A stretch of 64,000 nt of DNA from Sunxiuqinia elliptica. GTDB taxonomy: Bacteria; Bacteroidota; Bacteroidia; Bacteroidales; Prolixibacteraceae. The notes under the pieces were generated by a model, which was not told the origin of the DNA, did not search any database, and was given only the letters and a program-made list of their open reading frames with translations. Positions 35,082 through 43,530 of the stretch are shown piece by piece. Made by a program: the position numbers and the translations under genes. Each line of letters begins with the position of its first letter. Within the stretch, counting starts at the first letter, position 1. The DNA lies in NCBI RefSeq assembly GCF_900113005.1, contig NZ_FONW01000001.1:186001-250000 (forward strand). The letters run 5' to 3'.

Positions 35082-36002
35082 ATGAGCGATTCGGTCGAAA
35101 AGAAGAAAAAATTCTCGCTGGGAGAAACCGACAAAGAAAGACGTAACAATCTGATTGTTATATTTCTGAGTGTCATTTTAATTGTTGTTGTCGTGCTGCT
35201 GTTTATGCAACGTGGCGAACACAAACAGATTATGCGCTCCTTGAATGCCGAAAAAGATTCCATCCAGATAGAACTGAACCAAATGGTTCAGAACTACGAC
35301 AGCTTGAAAACTGACAACGACACCATCAATTCTCAATTATTTGTAGCTCAAACCAAAGTTAAAGACTTGTTGCTGGAAGTTGGCCAAGTAAAAAAGGCCA
35401 GCTACGAACAAATTGAGCGCTACCGTGAAGAAGTTGGCTCTCTGCGTCGAATTATGCGAAACTACATTGTTCAGGTTGACTCCTTGAACCGCCGAAATAA
35501 GGAATTGATGGAAGAAAATGCGCAAGTAAAACAGGAGTATGCGCAAATCGAAAATCAAAAGAAAAAGCTGGAAAAAGAGAAAGAACGTCTCTCACAACGG
35601 GTAGAAAAAGCCGCAACTCTTGAAGCTAAAAGCTTAGTTGCCTACGGAATTAACAGTCGTGGGAATGATGTCAACAACAGCAAGAAAGCGGAAAAAATTC
35701 AGGTGAACTTTACTCTAGGAAAAAATATCACAGCCAAGCGAGGTGCCAAAAATATTTACATCCGTATTCAGCGGCCAGATCAAATTCTACTCATGAAGTC
35801 GAAGAACGATCTATTCCGGTTCGAAGACCTGCGGATTCCTTATTCTGCCATGCGTGAAGTTACCTATGAAGGGAATGACCTTCCGGTTAATATTTTCTGG
35901 GATAACAATGGCGAACAAGCTCTAATTCCGGGCGAATATACGGTTGATGTATTTGCAGACGGAAGCAACATTGGCACCACCAAGTTCAGCTTTAAAAAAT
36001 AA
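35082..36002 (+). CDS. Membrane-anchored coiled-coil protein of unknown function
   Basis: I do not recognise a named family. The 306-residue protein has a short charged N-terminus, one membrane helix (about 24-43, LIVIFLSVILIVVVVLLF), and a long coiled coil (about 50-185, with heptads such as SLNRRNKELMEENAQVKQEYAQ). A compact C-terminal globular domain (about 190-306) contains QVNFTLGKNITAKRGAKNIYIRIQRPDQ and PGEYTVDVFADGSNIGTTKFSF. The architecture suggests a membrane-tethered spacer carrying a beta-domain at the cell surface or in the periplasm. It has its own consensus promoter and seems to be a single-gene unit. Confidence 0.88.
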   Translation: MSDSVEKKKKFSLGETDKERRNNLIVIFLSVILIVVVVLLFMQRGEHKQIMRSLNAEKDSIQIELNQMVQNYDSLKTDNDTINSQLFVAQTKVKDLLLEVGQVKKASYEQIERYREEVGSLRRIMRNYIVQVDSLNRRNKELMEENAQVKQEYAQIENQKKKLEKEKERLSQRVEKAATLEAKSLVAYGINSRGNDVNNSKKAEKIQVNFTLGKNITAKRGAKNIYIRIQRPDQILLMKSKNDLFRFEDLRIPYSAMREVTYEGNDLPVNIFWDNNGEQALIPGEYTVDVFADGSNIGTTKFSFKK

Positions 36003-36248
36003 GCTTCCAACACTTGGATAGCTCCTGATACGGTTGATTACAACTGTATTACATCCCGTCTCTGAGAAAAAATAGCCATTAGCTCATTTCCTTGGTTTTA
36101 TGCATTCTACGCCTGGAATTGTTTCGATATTTCTGCGGCTAAATGGTCGTTCTCCCAAATTAATACTCTCAATAATCGAAAAACAGCTCGGCAAATTTGT
36201 ACATTGCACACTTACTTGTCATTACAAATTACTGCAAAACCGACGATC

Positions 36249-37358
36249 ATGTTTAAACAACTTGCTATTCTTCTAGTCCTATTCCAATTAATAGCCGGAA
36301 ACCTGTTGGCACAAGACGAACCGTTAAAAGTTGGAGTCATTGGACTGACACATTCTCATGTACATTGGATTTTTGGGAGTGAAAAACAAGGCGATATTCA
36401 AATCATTGGAATTGTTGAGCCCAACCGGGAGCTAGCCCAAAGATATGCCGAGCAGCACGGCTATTCGATGGATTTGGTTTATAGCTCCATGGATGAGCTA
36501 TTGGCAAACACCCAACCAGAAGCAGTAACGGCTTTTGGCAGTGTTTACGATCATTTAAAAGTCGTTGAAACCTTTGCTCCAAAAGGAATTCATGTGATGG
36601 TTGAAAAACCCTTAGCAGCCAACCTGAAGCAAGCCCAACAAATGGCAGACTTGGCCCGAAAACATCAGATCCACCTGCTTACGAATTATGAAACCACCTG
36701 GTACCCGACCAACCATCAAGCCTATGAGCTTTTAAAGAAAGAAGATGTTGTTGGCGCAACACGAAAAATCATTGTTCGCGATGGACACAAAGGCCCCAAG
36801 AAGATCGGGGTCAACCAAGAGTTTTTAGAATGGCTGACCGATCCGGTTTTAAATGGAGGTGGCGCCATCACCGACTTTGGATGCTATGGAGCCAACCTGA
36901 TCACTTGGCTAATGGATGGCAAAAAACCTAACGCAGTTACAGCAATCACGCAACAGCTTCAGCCCGAAAACAATCCCCTAGTAGATGACGAAGCCATCAT
37001 CCTGCTGCAATATGACCAAGCCGTTGGTGTCATTCAAGCCTCCTGGAACTGGCCTATCGGAAGAAAGGATATGGAGATTTATGGACTCAAAGGCGTGATT
37101 TATGCTGATAATAGCAGCGACCTTCGCGTACGTATTGCTGAGGGCTACGATGGCTACGACAAGCAAAGCTATCAACTCGAAAAGCGTAAAGCTCCTTATC
37201 ACGATCCCTTTTCGTTTCTGGCAGCCGTAGTCAAAAACAAAATTGAAGTGCAGCCCAACGATTTATCATCTCTTGAGAATAACCTGATGGTCATGGAAAT
37301 TCTGGACGCAGCTATCCGCAGCGCCAAACAAAATAAAACCATCAAGCTAAAGGAGTAG
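36249..37358 (+). CDS. Exported Gfo/Idh/MocA-family oxidoreductase
   Basis: This NAD(P)-dependent sugar or inositol dehydrogenase family member has about 369 residues. The ATG at 36249 starts a signal peptide (MFKQLAILLVLFQLIAGNLLAQ), so the enzyme is predicted to be exported; the frame from 36204 would hide it. The Rossmann start is LKVGVIGLTHSHVHWIFG, with the usual GxGxxG replaced by GLTHSH. The EKPLA motif is intact (VMVEKPLAANLKQA), and DFGCYGANLITWLM and the central dehydrogenase block follow. Exported members often carry their own cofactor and act on polysaccharide-derived sugars. The altered glycine motif may mean weak or changed nucleotide binding. The context gives no substrate. Confidence 0.9.
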   Translation: MFKQLAILLVLFQLIAGNLLAQDEPLKVGVIGLTHSHVHWIFGSEKQGDIQIIGIVEPNRELAQRYAEQHGYSMDLVYSSMDELLANTQPEAVTAFGSVYDHLKVVETFAPKGIHVMVEKPLAANLKQAQQMADLARKHQIHLLTNYETTWYPTNHQAYELLKKEDVVGATRKIIVRDGHKGPKKIGVNQEFLEWLTDPVLNGGGAITDFGCYGANLITWLMDGKKPNAVTAITQQLQPENNPLVDDEAIILLQYDQAVGVIQASWNWPIGRKDMEIYGLKGVIYADNSSDLRVRIAEGYDGYDKQSYQLEKRKAPYHDPFSFLAAVVKNKIEVQPNDLSSLENNLMVMEILDAAIRSAKQNKTIKLKE

Positions 37359-37505
37359 GAATAAGACGAATAAGTTCATTCAAAAAGATAGGATCAAGAC
37401 AATTTACCCTATGTCCCACTCTTTCTGTCACACCAATTAGCTTTACAACATAAAAATAAAGTTCGCTTCATTGTGTCCACTTTTTATCTTGGTACAAAAA
37501 ACAAA

Positions 37506-38693
37506 ATGAAACGCCTACTCAATTCCAAAACTTGGATCTTAATTTTGCTGTACTGCCTGGTCCAATTTACCTATTACTCTTTAAGGGCAGGAGGCTTTCT
37601 TCATTTTATAGATCGCTTCGGATTTAGTAAAGACGATGCACTGGAAGTGTCTCAACTATTTCAATACATCCCCCTAATCGGGTTGATCGCTGCAGCCATC
37701 TTTATTCCTCTCAATCGATTTCTACAAAAACTATGGATCTACTTTATTCCCATCTTCATTGGAATAGGCCTGTGTTTGATTCCTCAACCGCTTGTGGTTA
37801 TGACTGGGATAAGCCTTTTCTTGGTAACCGGAGCATTTATAAAAGTTAACGTGTTGGTTCAGCTATTCACCAGTCAAGAAAACTACAAATATTTTGATGA
37901 TCGAATTTTCATCCTGCTATTTCTCCTAATCAACCTGGCTACTTTCTTATCGCCACTTAGCTATGAGCTTTTTAGCAAATATATTTCTCAAAACTTGGCT
38001 CCAGGAGTACCGTCCTTGATCTTATGGGCAATTGGCGGAGCGCTTTTCTATCGTTATTACCAAAATCAACCACCGCTTGAATTCAAGGTCAATTATCAAT
38101 CCTTGCGAATCAATCCACTGTGGGTTTTTGGTAGTGCATTCCTGCTCCTTCTTTTATACTCACTTCTTCACTCCCGCTTTAGCGTCATCATTAAGGATAC
38201 AACATTGCCCAACTTTCGTGCTTCCCTACCATACGCACTAACCGGACTAACAGGAATTATAACTGCCGTTGGATTGCTTTACTTACCACGCTATAATACC
38301 TTCCAAAAGGTAGTAACTACAATCATCTTACTTCTTGCTATTTGTTGTTTAACGGCACTCTTTTCATCTTCTGAAAGCCCTAATTTCATCAAAGGTTGGG
38401 CCATGCTCATGACTGCAAGCTACTCGATCTTGGATATCTTCATATACCCCGTACTCTACACTGTGGTACTGATTTCCTTCCCAACAACATGGAGCTACAC
38501 TGGAATTGCCCTGTTTATGGCCATTCCACAAACCTTGTATCACTTATCCGAAAACCTGGGAGTGATTGAATTTAAAGGTGATTTGATTCTTGTTGGCTTG
38601 CTTCTTTTGGCCGGACTATTCTTGATTCTAAACTGGAACGGCCAGTATGCATTCAAATACAACAACTCAATACAGCACGCAAATCAAGAGTAA
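37506..38693 (+). CDS. Multi-pass membrane protein, MFS-like
   Basis: This is a 395-residue integral membrane protein with about 12 hydrophobic segments. The ATG at 37506 (MKRLLNSKTWILILLYCLVQ) is preferred over 37473. The layout (two groups of six helices with a longer loop near residue 185) and stretches such as VSQLFQYIPLIGLIAAAIF and ALFMAIPQTLYHLSENLGV suggest a major-facilitator-type or peptide-transporter-like fold. I see no diagnostic substrate motif. It follows the exported oxidoreductase by 147 bp and is closed by a bidirectional terminator. Confidence 0.78.
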   Translation: MKRLLNSKTWILILLYCLVQFTYYSLRAGGFLHFIDRFGFSKDDALEVSQLFQYIPLIGLIAAAIFIPLNRFLQKLWIYFIPIFIGIGLCLIPQPLVVMTGISLFLVTGAFIKVNVLVQLFTSQENYKYFDDRIFILLFLLINLATFLSPLSYELFSKYISQNLAPGVPSLILWAIGGALFYRYYQNQPPLEFKVNYQSLRINPLWVFGSAFLLLLLYSLLHSRFSVIIKDTTLPNFRASLPYALTGLTGIITAVGLLYLPRYNTFQKVVTTIILLLAICCLTALFSSSESPNFIKGWAMLMTASYSILDIFIYPVLYTVVLISFPTTWSYTGIALFMAIPQTLYHLSENLGVIEFKGDLILVGLLLLAGLFLILNWNGQYAFKYNNSIQHANQE

Positions 38694-38713
38694 AAGCTAA
38701 AATAATTACCCAT

Positions 38714-38748
38714 AAAAAAACAGGCTAAAAGTTATTTAGCCTGCTTTT
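38714..38748. terminator. Bidirectional intrinsic terminator
   Basis: CAGGCTAAA (38721-38729) / TTTAGCCTG (38735-38743) with a 5-nt loop, an A7 run on the left and CTTTTC on the right. It serves the MFS-like gene and the convergent aldo/keto reductase gene. Confidence 0.88.
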
Positions 38749-38760
38749 CTGTAGTATTGT

Positions 38761-39714
38761 TTAGTCTTTCAAAATAGACTCAATTAAATCAAGTTCTTCT
38801 CGGCTGAAATCAAGCTGATTAAGCATGCTGATGTTATCATCTAATTGCTGCACCGAACTGGCACCAATTAACACCGAAGTGACTCTTTCATCTTTCAAAA
38901 TCCAGGCTAAAGCCATCTGGGCCAGTGTTTGTCCCCGTTGCTCAGCCAATTCGTTTAGCTTCTGCACTTTGCCAATTGCAGGCTCTACCTGTTCTGCTTT
39001 TAAAAAGCCCCAGGATTTTGCGGCCCTTGAACCTTCCGGAATACCTTTCAAGTACTTGTTGGTTAGCAATCCCTGAGCCAAGGGTGAAAATGGGATACAT
39101 CCAATACCCTCTTCTTCCAGCACATCCAGCAAACCCTCTTCAACCCAACGCTCAAACATCGAGTACTTTGGCTGATGAATCAAGCAGGGGACGCCAAGAT
39201 CCCGTAAAATTTTGGCTGCCTCACGAGTGCGATCAGCCGGGTAATTTGAGATTCCCGCATAAAGTGCCTTTCCCTGACGCACAGCCTGCGCAAGAGCTCC
39301 CATCGTTTCCTCCAGTGGAGTTTCCGGATCTGGGCGATGTGAATAAAAAATATCGACATAATCCAGCCCCATGCGTTGTAGACTCTGATCGAGGCTGGCA
39401 AGCAAGTATTTCCGACTTCCCCAGTTCCCATAGGGACCAGGCCACATATCGTAACCGGCTTTGGTCGAAATCACCAATTGATCACGGTAAGGCTTAAAAT
39501 CCTGCTTAAAAATCTTTCCAAAATTTTCTTCTGCTGAGCCATAGGGTGGCCCGTAATTATTGGCCAAGTCAAAATGAGTGATGCCATTGTCAAAAGCATG
39601 CCTAAAAATGGACCGGCCATTCTCAAATACATCAACACCACCGAAGTTGTGCCACAAGCCCAACGAAACAGCTGAAAGCTTTAGGCCCGAACGTCCGCAG
39701 CGGTTATACTTCAT
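38761..39714 (-). CDS. Aldo/keto reductase (YghZ/Kv-beta type)
   Basis: This is an NADPH-dependent aldehyde reductase of 317 residues, predicted cytoplasmic. It has the family blocks KYNRCGRSGLKLSAVSLGLW, the catalytic Tyr in FDLANNYGPPYGSAEENFGK, STKAGYDMWPGPYGNWGSRK, MGLDYVDIFYSHRPDPETPLEETMG and TSVLIGASSVQQLDDNI. GPPYGSAE and the WPGPYG block are typical of the L-glyceraldehyde-3-phosphate reductase (YghZ) subgroup. The ATG at 39714 gives the conserved MKYNRCG start; an ATG at 39750 adds a poorly conserved extension. A second, Tat-exported member of the superfamily is at 53806-54702. Confidence 0.93.
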   Translation of the reverse strand: MKYNRCGRSGLKLSAVSLGLWHNFGGVDVFENGRSIFRHAFDNGITHFDLANNYGPPYGSAEENFGKIFKQDFKPYRDQLVISTKAGYDMWPGPYGNWGSRKYLLASLDQSLQRMGLDYVDIFYSHRPDPETPLEETMGALAQAVRQGKALYAGISNYPADRTREAAKILRDLGVPCLIHQPKYSMFERWVEEGLLDVLEEEGIGCIPFSPLAQGLLTNKYLKGIPEGSRAAKSWGFLKAEQVEPAIGKVQKLNELAEQRGQTLAQMALAWILKDERVTSVLIGASSVQQLDDNISMLNQLDFSREELDLIESILKD

Positions 39715-39887
39715 TGAATCATACCGATTCTCGTTTGCTAAATAATTCATGATTACTATTGTTTGGTTTGATTTAGTTCGAACTCATTTCTACGAAATTA
39801 ACAAATATTCCCGTCTTACTCATGAGTTTCCCTTGGAACAATTCAGCCTTCCAGATGTTCGACATCAACAAGAAACCGACCTTAAAA

Positions 39888-40598
39888 TCAAGCCTGGGCA
39901 ATCAACAATAGTTGAGGAGCCAAATGGAAACCATGTTGCTTTAAACGCTCCTTAAACAAGGGGAGCTGATCTTTTTTCTCATCAAACTCGGGACGTCCCT
40001 GCAGCTCTTCCAAAAGACTTTCCATCTGCCGATACTTATCATCTAAAAACAACTCATCATGATTAACCTGTTTCATTTTTAAATGAAGGAAGGCATGTTT
40101 AACCTGCAAGCCATTGGCTTCTGCCAAATCCATAATTTCCTGCTCCGTCCACGTTGGCCGATGCGTGATACCATGTAAACGATCGACATAAGACTTAAAA
40201 TGATGTAGCATCCGATGGTTTTGCTGCGCTTCGGTTAACTCCCCATCAATCACCTCATTAACAATTAGCCAACCACTAGATCGAACGACCCGCTTCATCT
40301 CTGCCAAAGTCTGTTCCAACTGTGCTAAATGATGCAAAGCATTGGATATGCTCACCAAATCGAACTGATCATTTTCAAAGGCCAGCTTTTCTCCATGCAT
40401 ACAGCGAAACTCCATGTTCTCTTGCGGAAATCGTGCGCGCGCTTCTCGCAACCACACTTCTCCCGGATCAATTCCTAAAAGCTGCGTTTCCGAACCAAAT
40501 GTATCGTTTAGTACCTTGATAAAATCACCAGCCCCACATCCAACATCGAGGATGCTTTGAATCGTTTGATCCTTGAAAAATTCTTGTAGTTGTTTCAT
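39888..40598 (-). CDS. SAM-dependent class I methyltransferase
   Basis: This 236-residue cytoplasmic methyltransferase has motif I at ILDVGCGAGDFIKVL, an acidic residue after GIDPGEVWLREARARFP, and the post-motif DLVSISNALHHLAQLEQTLAEMKRVVRSSG typical of the Methyltransf_11/25 group. SAM binding is well supported; the acceptor molecule is not visible. It follows the TauE/SafE-type permease gene by 14 nt on the minus strand, so the pair is likely one unit, though a functional link is not clear. Confidence 0.93.
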   Translation of the reverse strand: MKQLQEFFKDQTIQSILDVGCGAGDFIKVLNDTFGSETQLLGIDPGEVWLREARARFPQENMEFRCMHGEKLAFENDQFDLVSISNALHHLAQLEQTLAEMKRVVRSSGWLIVNEVIDGELTEAQQNHRMLHHFKSYVDRLHGITHRPTWTEQEIMDLAEANGLQVKHAFLHLKMKQVNHDELFLDDKYRQMESLLEELQGRPEFDEKKDQLPLFKERLKQHGFHLAPQLLLIAQA

Positions 40599-40612
40599 GC
40601 CATATGCTGTTT

Positions 40613-41368
40613 TTATATCAGTAGTAAAAAAGCCGAAGCAGCTGTGACAATAATCACAAAAGCCCGGTAAGTTTTCTCCGGAATATTTTTCACCAACCAG
40701 ATGCCAAGGAAAGCTCCCAAAGCAATGGCCGGAAGCGTCAAAATGTTAGTTGTTAAGCTACTCCAGCTAATCGTTTTCCAAACCAAAATATGCAGTGGAA
40801 ATTTAAAGAAATTGATGATCAGAAAGAACCAGGCTGAGGTGCCAATAAAATTGTTCTTTGGTAAATGCATCGCCAAGAGGTAAATCGCAAAAATAGGACC
40901 TGCGACATTACCAATCATCGTAGCAAAGCCACCTAAGAGTCCCATTGATGCCGCAAACCACCATTTATCTGGAAATACCTGCTGCCCCTTTTTCCGATCT
41001 TTCCAAAGCATCAGTCCAATGCAAACAAACACTAAAATAGCGATTAAGTCCTTAAACTGTTCATCATTAACAATCTCGCCAACCCACAAAGCCAAGCCCA
41101 CACCCACGAAAGCCCAAGGTAAAATCTTCACCAAATAGCTCCATTGTGCATGCCGACGATAATAGCCCACACCAAAAAGATCAGCCATCATCAAAATGGG
41201 TAATAAAACTCCAGTGGATTGCTTGCCTCCAAATAAAAAGGCAAGGACTGGTACTACCAGCATCGACACCCCCGGAACGCCTACTTTGGACATCCCTATG
41301 AGCATTCCACATAGCGCCATTAAAAACCACTGAAAAGAAGTTAAATCGAAAGGACTGAGTAATTCCAT
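40613..41368 (-). CDS. TauE/SafE-family membrane transporter
   Basis: This is a 251-residue inner-membrane protein with about seven or eight hydrophobic segments. It has the family features LCGMLIGMSKVGVPGVSMLVVPVLA at the N-terminus, VLLPILMMADLFGVGYYRRHAQWSYL and the repeated half GLLGGFATMIGNVAGPIFAIYLLA. TauE/SafE proteins export or import sulfite, sulfoacetate or other organic anions; the substrate here is not known. TACTTTTG on the minus strand (41394-41387) is a good -7 box about 18 bp before the start. The methyltransferase gene follows after 14 nt. Confidence 0.93.
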   Translation of the reverse strand: MELLSPFDLTSFQWFLMALCGMLIGMSKVGVPGVSMLVVPVLAFLFGGKQSTGVLLPILMMADLFGVGYYRRHAQWSYLVKILPWAFVGVGLALWVGEIVNDEQFKDLIAILVFVCIGLMLWKDRKKGQQVFPDKWWFAASMGLLGGFATMIGNVAGPIFAIYLLAMHLPKNNFIGTSAWFFLIINFFKFPLHILVWKTISWSSLTTNILTLPAIALGAFLGIWLVKNIPEKTYRAFVIIVTAASAFLLLI

Positions 41369-41386
41369 CTTGTTTGTTTAGCCTCA

Positions 41387-41394
41387 CAAAAGTA
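41387..41394 (-). promoter_or_regulatory. -7 box of the TauE/SafE gene
   Basis: TACTTTTG on the minus strand matches TAnnTTTG, 18 bp before the ATG at 41368. A -33 box is weak. Confidence 0.4.
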
Positions 41395-41426
41395 ATAAAG
41401 TTGGGCCGATTGGAAGAAGTTGAAAT

Positions 41427-41454
41427 GAAAAAAGGCCGGACTAAGCCGGCCTTT
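41427..41454 (-). terminator. Intrinsic terminator of the WxxGxW gene
   Basis: AAAGGCCGG (41431-41439) / CCGGCCTTT (41446-41454), 6-nt loop, with a T-run on the minus strand. It lies 47 bp after the stop at 41501. Confidence 0.9.
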
Positions 41455-41500
41455 CACCCAAAAAAACACGTACAAACAAGTATACAAAAACACGAGTAAG

Positions 41501-41836
41501 CTATTTAAAAAAGTAGCGTTTCCGCTTTATCTTTTCCCATTTTCCAGGAATCCATTTCCAGCCTCTGGCTTGCTTTTGCCAATGCCCCGGATTCCACTGC
41601 CTATTCTCCTTTTTCTCAACCCACCGTGCACTTACCCAAACATACATTTTCGAAGGACGGTGCCAAATCCAATGCCCTGGGATAAGCTGATAATCGGGTC
41701 CGGGTTTCTCCGGAGTCGGTAACTTAACTTCCGGAGGTGTCGGTTTCTGCTCTACCGTAACCTGGGCTTTTGCAATACCTTGCGATAATACAATCGCTGA
41801 AAACCCGACAACAAGAATAAGCAAGGTTCGTTTCAT
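41501..41836 (-). CDS. Small exported protein with WxxGxW repeats
   Basis: This 111-residue protein has a signal peptide (MKRTLLILVVGFSAIVLSQGIAKAQ), a Pro-rich linker (about 28-50, EQKPTPPEVKLPTPEKPGP) and a C-terminal module of tryptophan motifs: LIPGHWIW, YVWVSARWV, WNPGHWQKQARGWKWIPGKWEKI. This matches the YXWGXW/WxxGxW repeat type found in many small periplasmic or outer-membrane proteins. The function of these repeats is unknown; surface binding is one idea. It is a single-gene unit with a strong terminator. Its leader (TTTCATGGCATTGAGGC on the plus strand) resembles a leader-like repeat after frr. Confidence 0.9.
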   Translation of the reverse strand: MKRTLLILVVGFSAIVLSQGIAKAQVTVEQKPTPPEVKLPTPEKPGPDYQLIPGHWIWHRPSKMYVWVSARWVEKKENRQWNPGHWQKQARGWKWIPGKWEKIKRKRYFFK

Positions 41837-41943
41837 GGCATTGAGGCTTTTTGTTTCGAATGAAAAATCAAAAACAATGCCAAAACATAAACAGAAACTA
41901 TGTTTTATATGAGAAAGCCAGTAAAAACGGGGGTTTTAGAATT

Positions 41944-42327
41944 CTAAAAAATCTTATCGTGAAGTTCATCCAGCTTCGATTCGTCGATGTTTTTAAACCA
42001 CAATCGAAGCCGGTCTTTAGCCTTTTCCTGTATTTGAGGCGTAATGTTACTACTGATTTGAGATAGAGCAAAGATCAATACACCAAGATCATCACTAAAG
42101 CCCACTAATGGAGCTAAGTCTGGAATAGCATCAGTTGGTAGAATGAAGTAACCTAAAGCTGCAGCAATCGTCAGCCTGGTCTTGAATGAAATCGAAGGAT
42201 CTTTCATCAGGTAGTACAGCAACAAGGCAGCATAGGCAACCTGAATACCGGCTGTTTTAGCAAAATCCCGCAACTTCTGTTGAAATGATTGATCACTGTA
42301 AAACCGTTTGTAATCGTGTTCGTTCAT
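41944..42327 (-). CDS. DUF1232 (YkvA-like) membrane protein
   Basis: This 127-residue protein has the DUF1232 signature: YLMKDPSISFKTRLTIAAALGYFILPTDAIPDLAPLVGFSDDLGVLIFALSQI, with the hallmark LPTDAIPD and GFSDD (about residues 55-85). Two hydrophobic stretches suggest membrane association. Family function is unknown. It overlaps the 3' end of dusB by four nucleotides (ATGA-type), so it is translationally coupled to it. No terminator is evident between it and the next gene. Confidence 0.93.
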   Translation of the reverse strand: MNEHDYKRFYSDQSFQQKLRDFAKTAGIQVAYAALLLYYLMKDPSISFKTRLTIAAALGYFILPTDAIPDLAPLVGFSDDLGVLIFALSQISSNITPQIQEKAKDRLRLWFKNIDESKLDELHDKIF

Positions 42328-43337
42328 TTTAAACTCGCGTTTGTATAATCAACCCGCATATCGCCATAGTGTTCAACAATTTCATTAAGTGTGGCTTGTA
42401 CGTCTTCCAACTCTATGGCTTGCAACAGCTTAATCCGGTGTTGCCTAAAATCGGGTAAAGCCGGGAAATATTTGGCAAAATGCCTCCGCATCATCAAAAC
42501 ACCCGTTCGTACATTATCCTTCCAATCAATGGACATTTGCAGTTGATCACGAACATTCTGCACGATCTCTTCAACCGTAGGAGCAGGCAATACTTCACCG
42601 GTAGCCAAGTAATGCTTTACTTCCTTAAAAATCCAAGGACGACCAATGGCTCCCCGTCCAATCATCAGGGCATCAACCCCACTCAGATTCAAAAACTCGC
42701 CGGCTTTTTCCGGCCCATTGATATCCCCATTGCCAATGATCGGGATCTTGATGGCCGGATTATTTTTCACCTCTGCAATCAGGCTCCAATCAGCCTCTCC
42801 GGTATATAATTGTTTGCGGGTTCGCCCATGAATTGCCAGAGCAGCTACCCCAGCATCCTGCAAACGTAATGCCGCGTCCATGATCACTTTTGAATCTTCA
42901 TCCCAGCCCAAACGCGTTTTAGCTGTTACAGGTAACGAAACAGCTTTAACAATGGCTGCTGTCATCTCCTGCATTTTATCCAAATCCTGTAACATGCCTG
43001 CTCCAGCCCCTTTACGAACAATCTTCTTCATCGGACAGCCATAATTGATATCGATAAAATCAGGCTGAAACTCCTCGACTCGCTGTGCAGCATGAACCAT
43101 CGAATCAATATCGTACCCATAGATTTGGATCGCCACAGGCCGGTCAAAATCAAACAAGTGCATTTTCTGCTTGGTTTTGGCAATGTCTCGTATTAACGCT
43201 TCAGACGACACAAACTCCGTGTACATCACATCAGCCCCATACTTTTTACACATGTAACGAAACGATTTGTACGTCACGTCTTCCATCGGCGCCAGGAACA
43301 AGGGCATTTCTCCTAAATCAATCGATCCAATCTTCAC
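42324..43337 (-). CDS. dusB: tRNA-dihydrouridine synthase
   Basis: This FMN enzyme reduces uridines in the tRNA D-loop. The 337-residue protein has the Dus hallmarks: FLAPMEDVTYKSFRYMCKKYGADVMYTEFVSS, DINYGCPMKKIVRKGAGAGML with the catalytic Cys in GCPM, AVSLPVTAKTRLGW, AIHGRTRKQLYTGEADW, IPIIGNGDI and MIGRGAIGRPWIFKEV. It is closest to the DusB group. A -7 box (TATCTTTG) with an upstream TTTG precedes the start by about 20 bp, and a DUF1232 gene follows with a 4-nt overlap. Confidence 0.96.
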   Translation of the reverse strand: MKIGSIDLGEMPLFLAPMEDVTYKSFRYMCKKYGADVMYTEFVSSEALIRDIAKTKQKMHLFDFDRPVAIQIYGYDIDSMVHAAQRVEEFQPDFIDINYGCPMKKIVRKGAGAGMLQDLDKMQEMTAAIVKAVSLPVTAKTRLGWDEDSKVIMDAALRLQDAGVAALAIHGRTRKQLYTGEADWSLIAEVKNNPAIKIPIIGNGDINGPEKAGEFLNLSGVDALMIGRGAIGRPWIFKEVKHYLATGEVLPAPTVEEIVQNVRDQLQMSIDWKDNVRTGVLMMRRHFAKYFPALPDFRQHRIKLLQAIELEDVQATLNEIVEHYGDMRVDYTNASLK

Positions 43338-43357
43338 AATTCAAAAGTTTTAGAGCA

Positions 43358-43386
43358 CAAAGATACAAACTATGTGATTGTTCAAA
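43358..43386 (-). promoter_or_regulatory. dusB promoter candidate
   Basis: On the minus strand TTTG (43386-43383), 17 nt, then TATCTTTG (43365-43358). The -7 is an exact TAnnTTTG; the spacer is 2 nt short. Confidence 0.5.
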
Positions 43387-43469
43387 ACACCAACTACATC
43401 ATCGCTACTCAATTTGATGATTTAGCAATTTTCGCGGGATTCAAAGAACAACACTTAGACCTTCATCAA

Positions 43470-43506
43470 TAAAAAAAGGCCTCATCGTGTTGTGGATGAA
43501 GCCTTT
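43470..43506 (-). terminator. Intrinsic terminator of the RND efflux operon
   Basis: A 12-bp stem with one mismatch (AAAGGCCTCATC 43475-43486 with GATGAAGCCTTT 43495-43506), 8-nt loop and a T-run on the minus strand, 25 bp after the RND stop. Confidence 0.88.
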
Positions 43507-43530
43507 CTTCTATATGGTTCTATATAATAA

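Noticed and set aside
38925-39497. A 190-residue plus-strand open frame antisense to the aldo/keto reductase
   Set aside because: The opposite strand encodes a clear conserved enzyme; the antisense product is Pro/Ser-rich with no recognisable motif.
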